From: JBBIRM01 sp037441765
GTDB taxonomy: Bacteria; Desulfobacterota; BSN033; UBA1163
NCBI GenBank assembly: GCA_037441765.1
Contig: JBBIRM010000126.1
Span: 1-8,291 of the forward strand
DNA length: 8,291 nucleotides
Reading direction: 5' to 3'
Shown: piece by piece, positions 1 through 6,762 of the stretch
Position numbering within the stretch: the stretch's first letter is position 1
Layout: each line of letters starts with the position of its first letter
Notes under the pieces: generated by a model
Seen by the model: the letters and a program-made list of their open reading frames with translations, nothing else
What the model was told of the DNA's origin: nothing
The model's database searches: none
Program-made: the position numbers and the translations under genes

Positions 1-1
1 C

Positions 2-310
2 CTTGCCAATGAATCGGTTGAGAAGATGAAAGCGAAAGGACTTCAGGTTGGATTTGGCGATTTTGCAGAAAATATTACAACCGAAGGTATCGATCTCGTC
101 AACCTTCCTATTGGAACTTATTTAAGGATTGGAGAGACTGCCATCGTTCGAATTTCTCAAATCGGGAAAGAATGTCATCAACGATGTGCCATCTACTATC
201 AAACAGGAGACTGTGTCATGCCAAGAGAAGGGATCTTCGCAGAAGTCGTTGAAGAAGGCGAAGTGAATGTAGGAGATGAAATAATCATCGAAAAATTCGA
301 AGTGATCTAA
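2..310 (+). CDS. MOSC domain protein, 3' part (5' end outside window)
   Basis: C-terminal part of a small stand-alone MOSC-domain protein. The frame is open from base 2, and the residues before the first in-window Met (LANESVEK, then MKAKG at base 26) fit the family, so the ATG at 26 is probably internal and the gene begins left of the window. Visible MOSC features are the GDFAENITTEGIDL segment, GTYLRIGE, and the cysteine-rich stretch GKECHQRCAIYY followed by DCVMPREGIFAEV, ending in GDEIIIEK. Family knowledge: MOSC domains occur in molybdenum-cofactor sulfurase C-termini and in small stand-alone proteins thought to handle sulfur or cofactor, and their conserved cysteine is considered functional. 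A mog-family gene follows after 60 bases, and MOSC and Mog modules are often neighbours or fused in anaerobes, which supports a cofactor role. The exact reaction is unknown. Confidence 0.9.
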   Translation, partial: LANESVEKMKAKGLQVGFGDFAENITTEGIDLVNLPIGTYLRIGETAIVRISQIGKECHQRCAIYYQTGDCVMPREGIFAEVVEEGEVNVGDEIIIEKFEVI

Positions 311-370
311 ACCCTAACTAAAAATATTTGAAATGAATGATGCAGGCTACATAAAAATTGGAGGCTGAAT

Positions 371-859
371 ATGTTTAAGGTGGCCATCCTGACAATCAGT
401 GATCGGGGTTCAAAGGGAGAACGGGAGGATTCGAGTGGTCCATTGATAAAGGAGATGGTAAAGGATCTACCTGGTGAGATAATCCACTATGAGGTCATTC
501 CTGATGAGAAAGAGCAAATAATCAAAGCCTTAAAACGAAGTGTGGAGGAATTAAAGGCAGACCTTATCCTTACTACAGGAGGCACAGGGTTAAGTCCTCG
601 AGATGTAACCCCAGATGCCACTTTAGAGGTGATTGAAAAAGAGGTTCCTGGATTTTCTGAGGCGATGAGGGCCAATAGCCTGAAAAAGACACCCCATGCC
701 ATGATCTCCCGAGCGGTTACAGGAATTCGTGGTTCAACGCTTATTGTTAATTTGCCAGGGAGTCCGAGGGGCGTGAGAGAAAATCTCAGTGTGATCCTTC
801 CCGCCTTACCCCACGCCTTATCCAAATTGAAAGGCGACCCATCGGAGTGCGCACAATGA
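371..859 (+). CDS. mogA: MogA/MoaB-family molybdopterin adenylyltransferase
   Basis: Cytosolic enzyme of molybdenum-cofactor synthesis. By family it adenylylates molybdopterin with ATP to prepare it for metal insertion. The 162 residues make a complete single MoCF-binding domain, the usual length for MogA/MoaB. Visible motifs are TISDRGSKGEREDSSGP (residues 8-24), TTGGTGLSPRDVTPDAT (68-84, with the conserved GGTG and the two aspartates of RDVTPD), and NLPGSPRGVREN (127-138). The ATG is preceded by GGAGG at 360-364, six bases upstream, which fixes the start. It follows the MOSC gene by 60 bases and is followed after 16 bases by a DUF169 gene. MogA and MoaB are hard to separate by sequence alone, and in organisms with one copy the same family does the MogA job, so the symbol is the likelier of the two. 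Confidence 0.92.
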   Translation: MFKVAILTISDRGSKGEREDSSGPLIKEMVKDLPGEIIHYEVIPDEKEQIIKALKRSVEELKADLILTTGGTGLSPRDVTPDATLEVIEKEVPGFSEAMRANSLKKTPHAMISRAVTGIRGSTLIVNLPGSPRGVRENLSVILPALPHALSKLKGDPSECAQ

Positions 860-875
860 TGAAAGGAGAGAAATT

Positions 876-1622
876 ATGAGTCAATTTCCCAAAGAGGAAT
901 TTAAGCAATTTCAGGAAGTGCTTGGATTAAAGGAACCCCCCTTAGAGGTTTACTACACCAATGATAAGCCTGAAGGAATTACTCCTCAAAAGGGGATATC
1001 AGGATGCATCATCGGGCTTCTCAAGAAGGCACGAAAAGACGGGAAAGTGGTTTATTTTGATAAAACCCATTTCGGTTGCCCAGGAGGAGGCTATTATCTC
1101 GGCTTTTTAGAAAAACCTCGACCTGATATTGAATACTTCCTCTCGTGTGGAATCCCCGGAAAATTGGAAGGAGAGCGTTATATCAAGACACCAGAACTGG
1201 CAAGGGAGTACTTTAAAAAAATGAAGCCAAGGCGAGCACCTGCTGATTACTGTATCTTTAGACCCTATGGGCATTTTCAAGATGATATCCAACCTGAGGT
1301 CATCATATTCTTTGGAACACCGGATATCCTTTCAGGCCTTTTCACATTGACCAATTTTGCCTTGGAACGAACCGATGCTATCTATACCCCTTTTGGGTCA
1401 GGTTGTGGAACCCTCCTTACTTATCCTTTGATGGAAGCAGAAAAGGCAGAGCCCCGCGCTGTCCTTGGAATGTTCGATGTCTCAGCAAGGCCAATGGTTG
1501 AGAAAGATGTCCTTACTCTCGCTATGCCTTACTCTTTATTTTTGAAACTCTTAGGAAACGTTTCAGGAAGTTTCCTCGAAACAGAGAGCTGGAAAAAGGT
1601 TCTTCAAAGGATCAAGAAATAA
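876..1622 (+). CDS. DUF169 (COG2043) family protein, function unknown
   Basis: A 248-residue protein that I recognise as DUF169, a family of anaerobic bacteria and archaea with no established function. Visible features are an N-terminal GLKEPPLEVYY segment, and cysteines at C44 (ISGCIIGLL), C68 in the glycine-rich FGCPGGGYYLGF, C91 (LSCGIP), C126 and C177 in the SGCGT segment. FGCPGGGYYLG and GSGCGT look like the family's most conserved blocks. There is no signal peptide or clear membrane helix, so it is probably cytosolic. The start is supported by AGGAG at 864-868, and the gene ends in two tandem TAA codons. Its position 16 bases after mogA suggests co-transcription with cofactor genes. That several cysteines bind a metal, cluster or cofactor is inference from composition only. 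Confidence 0.88.
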   Translation: MSQFPKEEFKQFQEVLGLKEPPLEVYYTNDKPEGITPQKGISGCIIGLLKKARKDGKVVYFDKTHFGCPGGGYYLGFLEKPRPDIEYFLSCGIPGKLEGERYIKTPELAREYFKKMKPRRAPADYCIFRPYGHFQDDIQPEVIIFFGTPDILSGLFTLTNFALERTDAIYTPFGSGCGTLLTYPLMEAEKAEPRAVLGMFDVSARPMVEKDVLTLAMPYSLFLKLLGNVSGSFLETESWKKVLQRIKK

Positions 1623-1662
1623 TAACCAAAAGAGGAAACAAAAAAAATTTAAAGGGGGAGTC

Positions 1663-2079
1663 ATGATCTTTTCCGAAACGATTACTTTCAGCACAAAAGG
1701 GTTCAGCGATATAATCGATATCACAGATCGGGTGGGTTCTGTTATCAAGGCCTCCAAAATAGACAACGGATTGGTAACGGTTTTCTGTCCTGGTTCAACA
1801 GGTGCAGTAACTACTATTGAATATGAATCAGGGGTACTTAGAGATTTACAAAAGGCGATTGAAAGGATCGCTCCTTCTAACATCCCTTATGAACACGATA
1901 AGCGCTGGGGTGATGGGAACGGTTTTTCTCACGTGAGAGCAGCCTTGATGAAACCCTCCATTACCATTCCTCTCCATCAAGGGAGGCTTTCGCTCGGAAC
2001 CTGGCAGCAGATCGTCTTTATCGACTTTGATAACCGAAAAAGGGATCGAAAAATCTTAGTCCACATTATTGGGGAGTGA
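1663..2079 (+). CDS. UPF0047/YjbQ-family protein
   Basis: A 138-residue protein, the same size as E. coli YjbQ and a complete member of UPF0047, a trimeric beta-fold family often labelled secondary thiamine-phosphate synthase because members show weak activity of that kind. The physiological role is unsettled. Visible motifs are FCPGSTGAVTTIEYE (residues 41-55), IPYEHDKRWGDGNGFSH (74-90, with H78, D84, N86 and H90), the GRLSLGTWQQI block (107-117), and a basic RKRDRKILVHIIG end. It belongs to the branch with GST-A where YjbQ-like members have an H-T-T-A segment. The start is set by a purine-rich GGGGGAG ending two bases before the ATG. It lies 40 bases after the DUF169 gene and is probably the last gene of this plus-strand run, since the next gene is convergent. 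Confidence 0.92.
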   Translation: MIFSETITFSTKGFSDIIDITDRVGSVIKASKIDNGLVTVFCPGSTGAVTTIEYESGVLRDLQKAIERIAPSNIPYEHDKRWGDGNGFSHVRAALMKPSITIPLHQGRLSLGTWQQIVFIDFDNRKRDRKILVHIIGE

Positions 2080-2140
2080 TATATTCCTTTTTCCCCTCTG
2101 TGAACCATTAAATTAGATAGACGGAACTTTCTTACTGGGT

Positions 2141-2953
2141 TTACTTTAAAAGTAAATGGATGGAGATAATAGAGACGAAGATAGCAAATAACCTTCTTAG
2201 CAAGACAGGATGGGTTCTAAAAGAGACATAAGCCCCTACCCTTGCTAAAAGCACGGTCCCAATTGCAAGAAGGATTCCCCGCTGAAGGTCCACAAACCCC
2301 AAACTCCACGTTGGCAAATCAGGATGCCCCATCCCATTTAAGATATAACCTGTTGTTGAAAATACAGAGGTGATGATTATCGTGGCGCTTGAAGTTCCGA
2401 TCGCCAATTTTAGAGGCATTTTTAAAAAATAGTACATCATCGGTATTGTAAAGATACCTCCTCCCACACCTGCCAGGGCTGAGACCACCCCTGCCACAAC
2501 TCCAACCCCGATGAGACCCAAAGCATTCGAATGATCCAAACCCTGAGGCCTCTTTTCTTCTTTCATCTCGCCTTCAGTCAGCATCTTGACTGCGGCCGCC
2601 ATTGCAATTATAGCAAAGGCCAATCGTAGAGATTTACCACTTAAAAGAGCAGCCAGTTTTGTAGTGGCCAGTGCGCTCAGGGAACTGGAAAATCCAATGG
2701 GAAAAACGGAACGCCAATCAATATTCTTCTGCTTCTGCTGCTGATAGGTACTGGCAAGGGAGGTAAAGATAATTACAAAAAGAGAGGTGCCAATGGCAAG
2801 ATGGGTCAGTACAGAGTGGGAAAGACCCGAATGCTCATAACTGAAGATCAGGACCGGAATTAAAAGGAATCCACCCCCGAGACCAAATAATCCTCCAAAA
2901 AAACCTATCCCGTAACCGACGCCTACTAATATTATACCTTCAATCAGTGTCAC
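2141..2953 (-). CDS. TauE/SafE (COG0730) family membrane permease
   Basis: Inner-membrane transporter of the TauE/SafE family, whose members move sulfite, sulfoacetate or other anions. The substrate cannot be read from sequence. The 270 residues are almost entirely hydrophobic segments separated by short loops, consistent with about eight membrane helices. The family's internal duplication shows as two matching pairs: GLFGLGGGFLLIPVL (21-35) with SALAGVGGGIFTIPM (158-172), and AIGTSLFVIIFTSLAST (53-69) with AIGTSSATIIITSVFST (184-200). A charged loop (about 127-140) joins the halves. The start is GTG, with no convincing Shine-Dalgarno. A nearby alternative start is possible, but the glycine-rich first helix needs most of this N-terminus. 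It converges on the UPF0047 gene with 61 bases between stops. The REP-like palindrome lies just upstream. Confidence 0.92.
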   Translation of the reverse strand: MTLIEGIILVGVGYGIGFFGGLFGLGGGFLLIPVLIFSYEHSGLSHSVLTHLAIGTSLFVIIFTSLASTYQQQKQKNIDWRSVFPIGFSSSLSALATTKLAALLSGKSLRLAFAIIAMAAAVKMLTEGEMKEEKRPQGLDHSNALGLIGVGVVAGVVSALAGVGGGIFTIPMMYYFLKMPLKLAIGTSSATIIITSVFSTTGYILNGMGHPDLPTWSLGFVDLQRGILLAIGTVLLARVGAYVSFRTHPVLLRRLFAIFVSIISIHLLLK

Positions 2954-3172
2954 AATGATTTATTACTCGGAGCAATTAAATATTTCCATTTATCCCCCTC
3001 ACCCTCCCCTCTCCCCATGCTTGGGGAGAGGGTTAGAGTGAGGGGTTGAGACGGGAGATGTCATTTATTTAATGCTCCCATTAATAAGTATATAATTGAG
3101 ATTAAAAACAATTCATTTCTTCTTTGGTTTAAAAAATTTTGAAACCCGCAGGCAAAATCCAAAATAGAATTT
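2954..3172. other. Spacer between exporter permease and TauE-like gene
   Basis: 219 bases without a convincing gene. Apart from the REP-like palindrome it is AT-rich. A weak AT-rich inverted repeat (GGTTT at 3126-3130, AAACC at 3142-3146) lies just past the permease stop. I see no strong promoter for the TauE-like gene and no classic hairpin-plus-T-run terminator on the minus strand. Confidence 0.6.
2995..3045. repeat. REP-like palindromic element
   Basis: A 51-base imperfect inverted repeat in the spacer between two minus-strand genes. The outer arms CCCCTCAC (2995-3002) and GTGAGGGG (3038-3045) pair over 8 bp. The inner arms CCCTCTCCCC (3007-3016) and GGGGAGAGGG (3023-3032) pair over 10 bp around a 6-base ATGCTT loop. 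A 4/5-base internal loop separates the two stems. The CCCCTCACCCT...CTCTCCCC / GGGGAGAGGG pattern resembles short dispersed palindromes (REP-like) seen in many Gram-negative genomes. The hairpin would be very stable in RNA and could block 3' decay or act as a transcription barrier for the upstream exporter transcript. No transposase is nearby. Confidence 0.75.
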
Positions 3173-4402
3173 CTATTCATACCTCAATGCTTCTATGGGA
3201 TTAAGCAGAGAGGCTTTTCTTGCAGGATAAAATCCAAAAAATACACCCACTGATCCAGAGAAAAGAAAAGCCAAAAGAATGGCCTCTATGGAGAAGAGGG
3301 TTGGCCATTGTGTAAAACTGGATAAGATGAGCGTTCCTGCCACCCCTATCCCAATCCCCATGGTTCCACCGATCAGGCTGAGGACTAAGGATTCGATGAG
3401 GAATTGGAGAAGAATATCCCTTCCCTTTGCTCCGACGGCGATCCGGATACCGATCTCCCTTGTCCGTTCGGTAACTGAAACGAGCATAATATTCATAATA
3501 CCAATCCCACCCACAATCAAGGAGATAGAGGCAATGGCTCCTAAGAGCAAGGACATCACCCTTGCCGATTCCTCCGCACTGGAAGCAACCTCTGTAAGGT
3601 TTCGGACCGAAAAATCGTTCTCCTGTCCGGGCTGGATGCGATGCCTCTGCCGAAGTAAATCAGTGATCTGCTCCTCTACGGTCTTCATCACTTCTGGCTC
3701 TTTCGCCTGAACAGTAATCACCCTTACCATCCCAGGAAACTGCATTCCAAAAAGACTGTTCTGCGCGGTGGTAAGGGGGACAAAGATAACATCATCCTGA
3801 TCCGTCCCCCAGGTGGATTGACCCTTAGGTTCGAGAGTGCCGATTACCGTGAAAGGAATCTTTTTAATTCTAACAACCTGTCCGATCGGATCGATTCCTC
3901 CAAAAAGGTTATCTACCACCGTCTTCCCAAGAAGGCAGACCTTTACCGCACCATCAAGATCCTGTTGAGTAAATACCCTTCCTGAACGGAGCGCCCACTC
4001 CCTGATCTCGATCATTTCTGGTGTGGTTCCATAAATGAGAGTTGACCAGTTCTGGTTGCCAAAAACTACCTGGGCAATTCCGGAAAGATGTGGGGCCACC
4101 AATCTCACTCCTGGGATCTCGGATGAAATCGCCTTTGCATCTTCAACGGTTAAGGTTGGAACCGTCCCTGCGCCAAACCTTATCCCACCACTGGTGGAAC
4201 TTCCTGAGAGGACAATAATGATGTTGGAACCCATACTTGCGATCTGGTCAGCAATCCGCTTTTTCGCTCCAGAGCCAACAGCAATCATGGCAATAACCGC
4301 ACCCACCCCAATTATGATCCCTAACATGGTCAGGGCTGAACGCATCTTATTGACCATCAATGCCTTTAAGGCAATCCGCAGGCTGGCAAGAAATCTGGTC
4401 AC
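3173..4402 (-). CDS. MacB-type ABC exporter permease (FtsX fold), separate from its ATPase
   Basis: Inner-membrane permease of a MacB/LolCDE-superfamily mechanotransmission ABC transporter, 409 residues. Layout: cytoplasmic amphipathic start, TM1 at about 22-45 (SALTMLGIIIGVGAVIAMIA), a large periplasmic MacB_PCD-type domain of about 46-280, then TM2 (283-306), TM3 (335-358) and TM4 (372-393). The coupling segment VTERTREIGIRIAVGA (310-325) and the end GFYPARKASLLNPIEALRYE are hallmarks of the family. In E. coli MacB this module is fused behind an ATPase domain, whereas here the ATPase is a separate gene just upstream. The start is GTG, overlapping the ATPase stop by 4 bases (GTGA), with GGAGGGG about eight bases before it, so translation is probably coupled. 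With the adaptor it should expel a substrate from the periplasm or outer leaflet. The substrate is not deducible. Confidence 0.93.
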   Translation of the reverse strand: MTRFLASLRIALKALMVNKMRSALTMLGIIIGVGAVIAMIAVGSGAKKRIADQIASMGSNIIIVLSGSSTSGGIRFGAGTVPTLTVEDAKAISSEIPGVRLVAPHLSGIAQVVFGNQNWSTLIYGTTPEMIEIREWALRSGRVFTQQDLDGAVKVCLLGKTVVDNLFGGIDPIGQVVRIKKIPFTVIGTLEPKGQSTWGTDQDDVIFVPLTTAQNSLFGMQFPGMVRVITVQAKEPEVMKTVEEQITDLLRQRHRIQPGQENDFSVRNLTEVASSAEESARVMSLLLGAIASISLIVGGIGIMNIMLVSVTERTREIGIRIAVGAKGRDILLQFLIESLVLSLIGGTMGIGIGVAGTLILSSFTQWPTLFSIEAILLAFLFSGSVGVFFGFYPARKASLLNPIEALRYE

Positions 4403-5124
4403 TCCTTTATCCCCTCCTTTACAAAAACAGAAGGAGATGGATTTTTCCGATCGCCAACGATCTCCCCGTCCCTGAAAAGGATAACCCTTTTAGCGAAAGA
4501 GGCAATATCCATCTCATGTGTGATCATGATGATGGTGATTTTTATCTCCTGATTAAGCCTTTGAAAGATGCCCATAATCTCCTCACTCGTTTTTGTATCG
4601 AGGTTTCCTGTTGGCTCATCTGCCAATAGAATGGAGGGTTGATTGACCAAGGCACGTGCAATTGCCACACGTTGCTGTTCTCCTCCAGAAAGTTGTCTGG
4701 GATGATGACGTTCCCTCCCCTCCAAGCCTACTGCTGAAAGGGCCTTCTTGGCCATCTCTCTTCGTCTAAAAGAGGAGAGCCCTGCATAGATCAGAGGGAG
4801 TTCAACATTTTCTATTGCAGAGGTTCTGGATAATAGGTTGAATCCCTGAAAGACGAAACCTATCTTTCGATTTCTAATTTCAGCCAGTTCATCCCTCGAT
4901 AGGTGATCTCCATTAATACCTTCTAAGAGGTACTGGCCACTTGTAGGCCGATCTAAAAATCCGAGTATGTTCATGAATGTAGATTTTCCAGAACCCGATG
5001 GGCCCATAATGGCAACAAATTCTCCCCTATCAATGGAGAGCGAGACCCCTCTTAGGGCAGTAACCTCCACCTCCCCTAAACTATAGACCTTCACTAAATC
5101 GCGAACCTGAATCAATGTCTCCAT
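4399..5124 (-). CDS. MacB/LolD-type ABC transporter ATPase
   Basis: Cytoplasmic nucleotide-binding subunit, 241 residues, a complete single ABC domain. Visible motifs are Walker A GPSGSGKST (41-49), Q-loop FQGFN (Q93), signature LSGGEQQR (145-152), Walker B ILLADEPTGNLD (165-176) with the D-loop, and switch histidine ITHE (H203). FQGFNLLSRTSAIENVELPLIY is typical of the MacB/LolD/FtsE branch. It pairs with the permease encoded directly downstream, whose GTG overlaps this gene's TGA. Upstream, 80 bases separate it from the adaptor stop. The Shine-Dalgarno before the ATG is weak (AGAG only), so expression may depend on readthrough from the adaptor gene. I see no earlier in-frame start that fits the family better. 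Confidence 0.95.
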   Translation of the reverse strand: METLIQVRDLVKVYSLGEVEVTALRGVSLSIDRGEFVAIMGPSGSGKSTFMNILGFLDRPTSGQYLLEGINGDHLSRDELAEIRNRKIGFVFQGFNLLSRTSAIENVELPLIYAGLSSFRRREMAKKALSAVGLEGRERHHPRQLSGGEQQRVAIARALVNQPSILLADEPTGNLDTKTSEEIMGIFQRLNQEIKITIIMITHEMDIASFAKRVILFRDGEIVGDRKNPSPSVFVKEGIKE

Positions 5125-5204
5125 ATCAACTCTAAGAAACTAAGGGTATTTAAAAAAAGCGTAACGAGAGATCTTTTATAAAATACTATGGGCGATGGAT
5201 TTTT

Positions 5205-6761
5205 TCACTTGATTGGAGCCCGCATAAAGGGCGAAGAGCTCTTGCTCTGACCTGCTCCTTTCTTACTTGAGACTTCCTCCACAATGACCTCCATCCCTTC
5301 ACGAAGATCACCAGCCACCACCTCACTGAAGGTGCCGTCTGTAACCCCAACAACAATCTCAACAGGAATAGGTTTATTTTCCTTAGAAAGAATCCACACC
5401 CTCCCGGGTTTCCCACGGTCTTTCTGATAGGATTGAGCAATATCTAACCATTTTTTCCTCTGTTCTTCCGTTAAGAACCCCCAAATTTTCTGACGAAGTA
5501 AAGCGCTGATTCGACCTTGAACCTCTTCGGGCTTTGACCTTTCCCTGATTTCCTGGAATTCAGCCCTTGAGGATTTTAGAACCATCTCCACCTTCGATTG
5601 TTGGTCAGCATTAAGTTGGAGTGCCTTGACCAACCTTTCAAGCAAAGCCCGCCCTGTCTCCGAGGATGTTGGCTCTTTCTTCTTTCCTGAGGCCATTTCT
5701 AATTTTGCAGACTCAGGTCTGAACCTCAAAGCGGAATTTGGAATCTTCAAAACCCCCTCTCGATGCTGTACCAAAATAGATACATTTGCTGTCATCCCTG
5801 GCTTCAGTCTTAAATCGGTGTTATCCACCTGGATGACTACATCGTAGGTTACTACATTCTGAATCGTCGTTGGGGCATTCCGAATTTCAGAAACCTTCCC
5901 GCGAAACGTCTTCTCTGGATAGGCATCTACTGTAAAGGTTGCATCTTGACCCACTGCCACCATCCCAATATCTGCCTCGCTCACATTGGTATCCACCTGC
6001 ATCTGGGTCAGGTCCTTGGCGATTGTAAATAGGGTTGGGGCTTGAAGGCTTGCCGCCACCGTTTGACCCACATCCACATTTCTTGAAATCACGATCCCAT
6101 TGACCGGGGATCGGATGGTCGTGTATCTTAAATTGGTCTCAGCAACCCTTAGGGCTGCCTTTGCCTGCTCCAACTGTGCTTTTGAAGATTCGATCTGAAA
6201 TTTAGCAGACTCTACCTGGGCTCTTGCTACTTCTCTCTGGGCCAGGGCTGCCTCATAATTTGTCTGTGCAGTGTCGAGGGTTGCCTGGGCAATCACCTTT
6301 TTTTTTAAGAGGGATTGGTTGCGCTCGAGATTTCTCTTCGCATCCAACACCGCCACTTCTGCCTTGACAAGATTTGCCTTCGCATTCTCAAGATTGGCCT
6401 GGGCATTAAGCAGGTTGGCCTGGGCATTTAGCACATTGGCTTTTTCCTTATCGACCTGAGCCTCAAAAATAGCAGGATCAATCTGCGCAATCACCTGTCC
6501 CTCCTTTACCCGGGAGTTGAAATCCGCATAGAGGGCCTTAATTGTACCTGAAATCTGACTTCCGACTAAAACCGTAATGACTGGATTAATCGTTCCGCTT
6601 GCCGTCACCATGGAGATGACTTCTCCCCTTTCAACCTTTGCCAAACGGAATCTTTGATCTTTACCTTTAGATCCGATCCATTGATAGAAGGAAAACCCGG
6701 TTGCAAAAATTAGCAAAAAGATTCCAATCAAAATAAGATATCTCTTCTTTCCTTGACCCAT
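5205..6761 (-). CDS. macA: MacA-like periplasmic adaptor with a Spy/CpxP-like helical insertion
   Basis: Membrane-fusion (adaptor) subunit of the exporter, linking inner-membrane permease to an outer-membrane channel. From the ATG at 6761 it has 518 residues, against 370-400 in typical MacA. Order: membrane anchor 7-27; first half of the lipoyl-like domain 60-97; coiled-coil hairpin 98-210 with clear heptads; second lipoyl half 211-248 (SPVNGIVISRNVDVGQTV); beta-barrel 250-345; insertion about 350-450; membrane-proximal domain 452-496; Lys/Ser-rich tail. The insertion is helical, polar and holds LNADQ (383-387) and LTEEQ (430-434), a spacing like the paired LTxxQ motifs of Spy/CpxP. The hairpin tip has R147 and L151 of the channel-binding motif, with alanine at the usual serine (A158). 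An in-frame ATG 60 bases upstream would overlap der; the chosen ATG has GAAAGGA eight bases before it. The symbol denotes family resemblance, not proven macrolide export. Confidence 0.9.
   Translation of the reverse strand: MGQGKKRYLILIGIFLLIFATGFSFYQWIGSKGKDQRFRLAKVERGEVISMVTASGTINPVITVLVGSQISGTIKALYADFNSRVKEGQVIAQIDPAIFEAQVDKEKANVLNAQANLLNAQANLENAKANLVKAEVAVLDAKRNLERNQSLLKKKVIAQATLDTAQTNYEAALAQREVARAQVESAKFQIESSKAQLEQAKAALRVAETNLRYTTIRSPVNGIVISRNVDVGQTVAASLQAPTLFTIAKDLTQMQVDTNVSEADIGMVAVGQDATFTVDAYPEKTFRGKVSEIRNAPTTIQNVVTYDVVIQVDNTDLRLKPGMTANVSILVQHREGVLKIPNSALRFRPESAKLEMASGKKKEPTSSETGRALLERLVKALQLNADQQSKVEMVLKSSRAEFQEIRERSKPEEVQGRISALLRQKIWGFLTEEQRKKWLDIAQSYQKDRGKPGRVWILSKENKPIPVEIVVGVTDGTFSEVVAGDLREGMEVIVEEVSSKKGAGQSKSSSPFMRAPIK
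6324..6449 (-). repeat. Heptad-coding 21-base tandem repeats in the adaptor coiled coil
   Basis: The first arm of the hairpin is built of consecutive seven-residue units: KEKANVL, NAQANLL, NAQANLE, NAKANLV, KAEVAVL, DAKRNLE (residues 105-146). Two units are also near-identical as DNA: bases 6394-6414 and 6415-6435 match at 18 of 21 positions, sharing TTGGCCTGGGCATT on the plus strand. This looks like local duplication of a heptad codon block, a possible route to change in hairpin length. Confidence 0.7.
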
Positions 6762-6762
6762 C

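Noticed and set aside
333..368. Eleven-codon frame (MNDAGYIKIGG) before mogA
   Set aside because: It has no ribosome binding site of its own, overlaps the mogA Shine-Dalgarno and is short enough to be chance.
2071..2096. GGGGA/TCCCC pair at the end of the UPF0047 gene as a terminator
   Set aside because: The 5-bp stem with a 16-base loop overlaps the stop codon and has no T run after it.
3126..3146. Inverted repeat GGTTT/AAACC just past the permease stop as a terminator
   Set aside because: Only a 5-bp stem with an AT-only interior, and no clean GC stem followed by a T run on the minus strand.
3279..3710. Open frame antisense to the permease
   Set aside because: Low-complexity translation rich in Ile, Pro and Ser opposite conserved permease segments, with no family resemblance.
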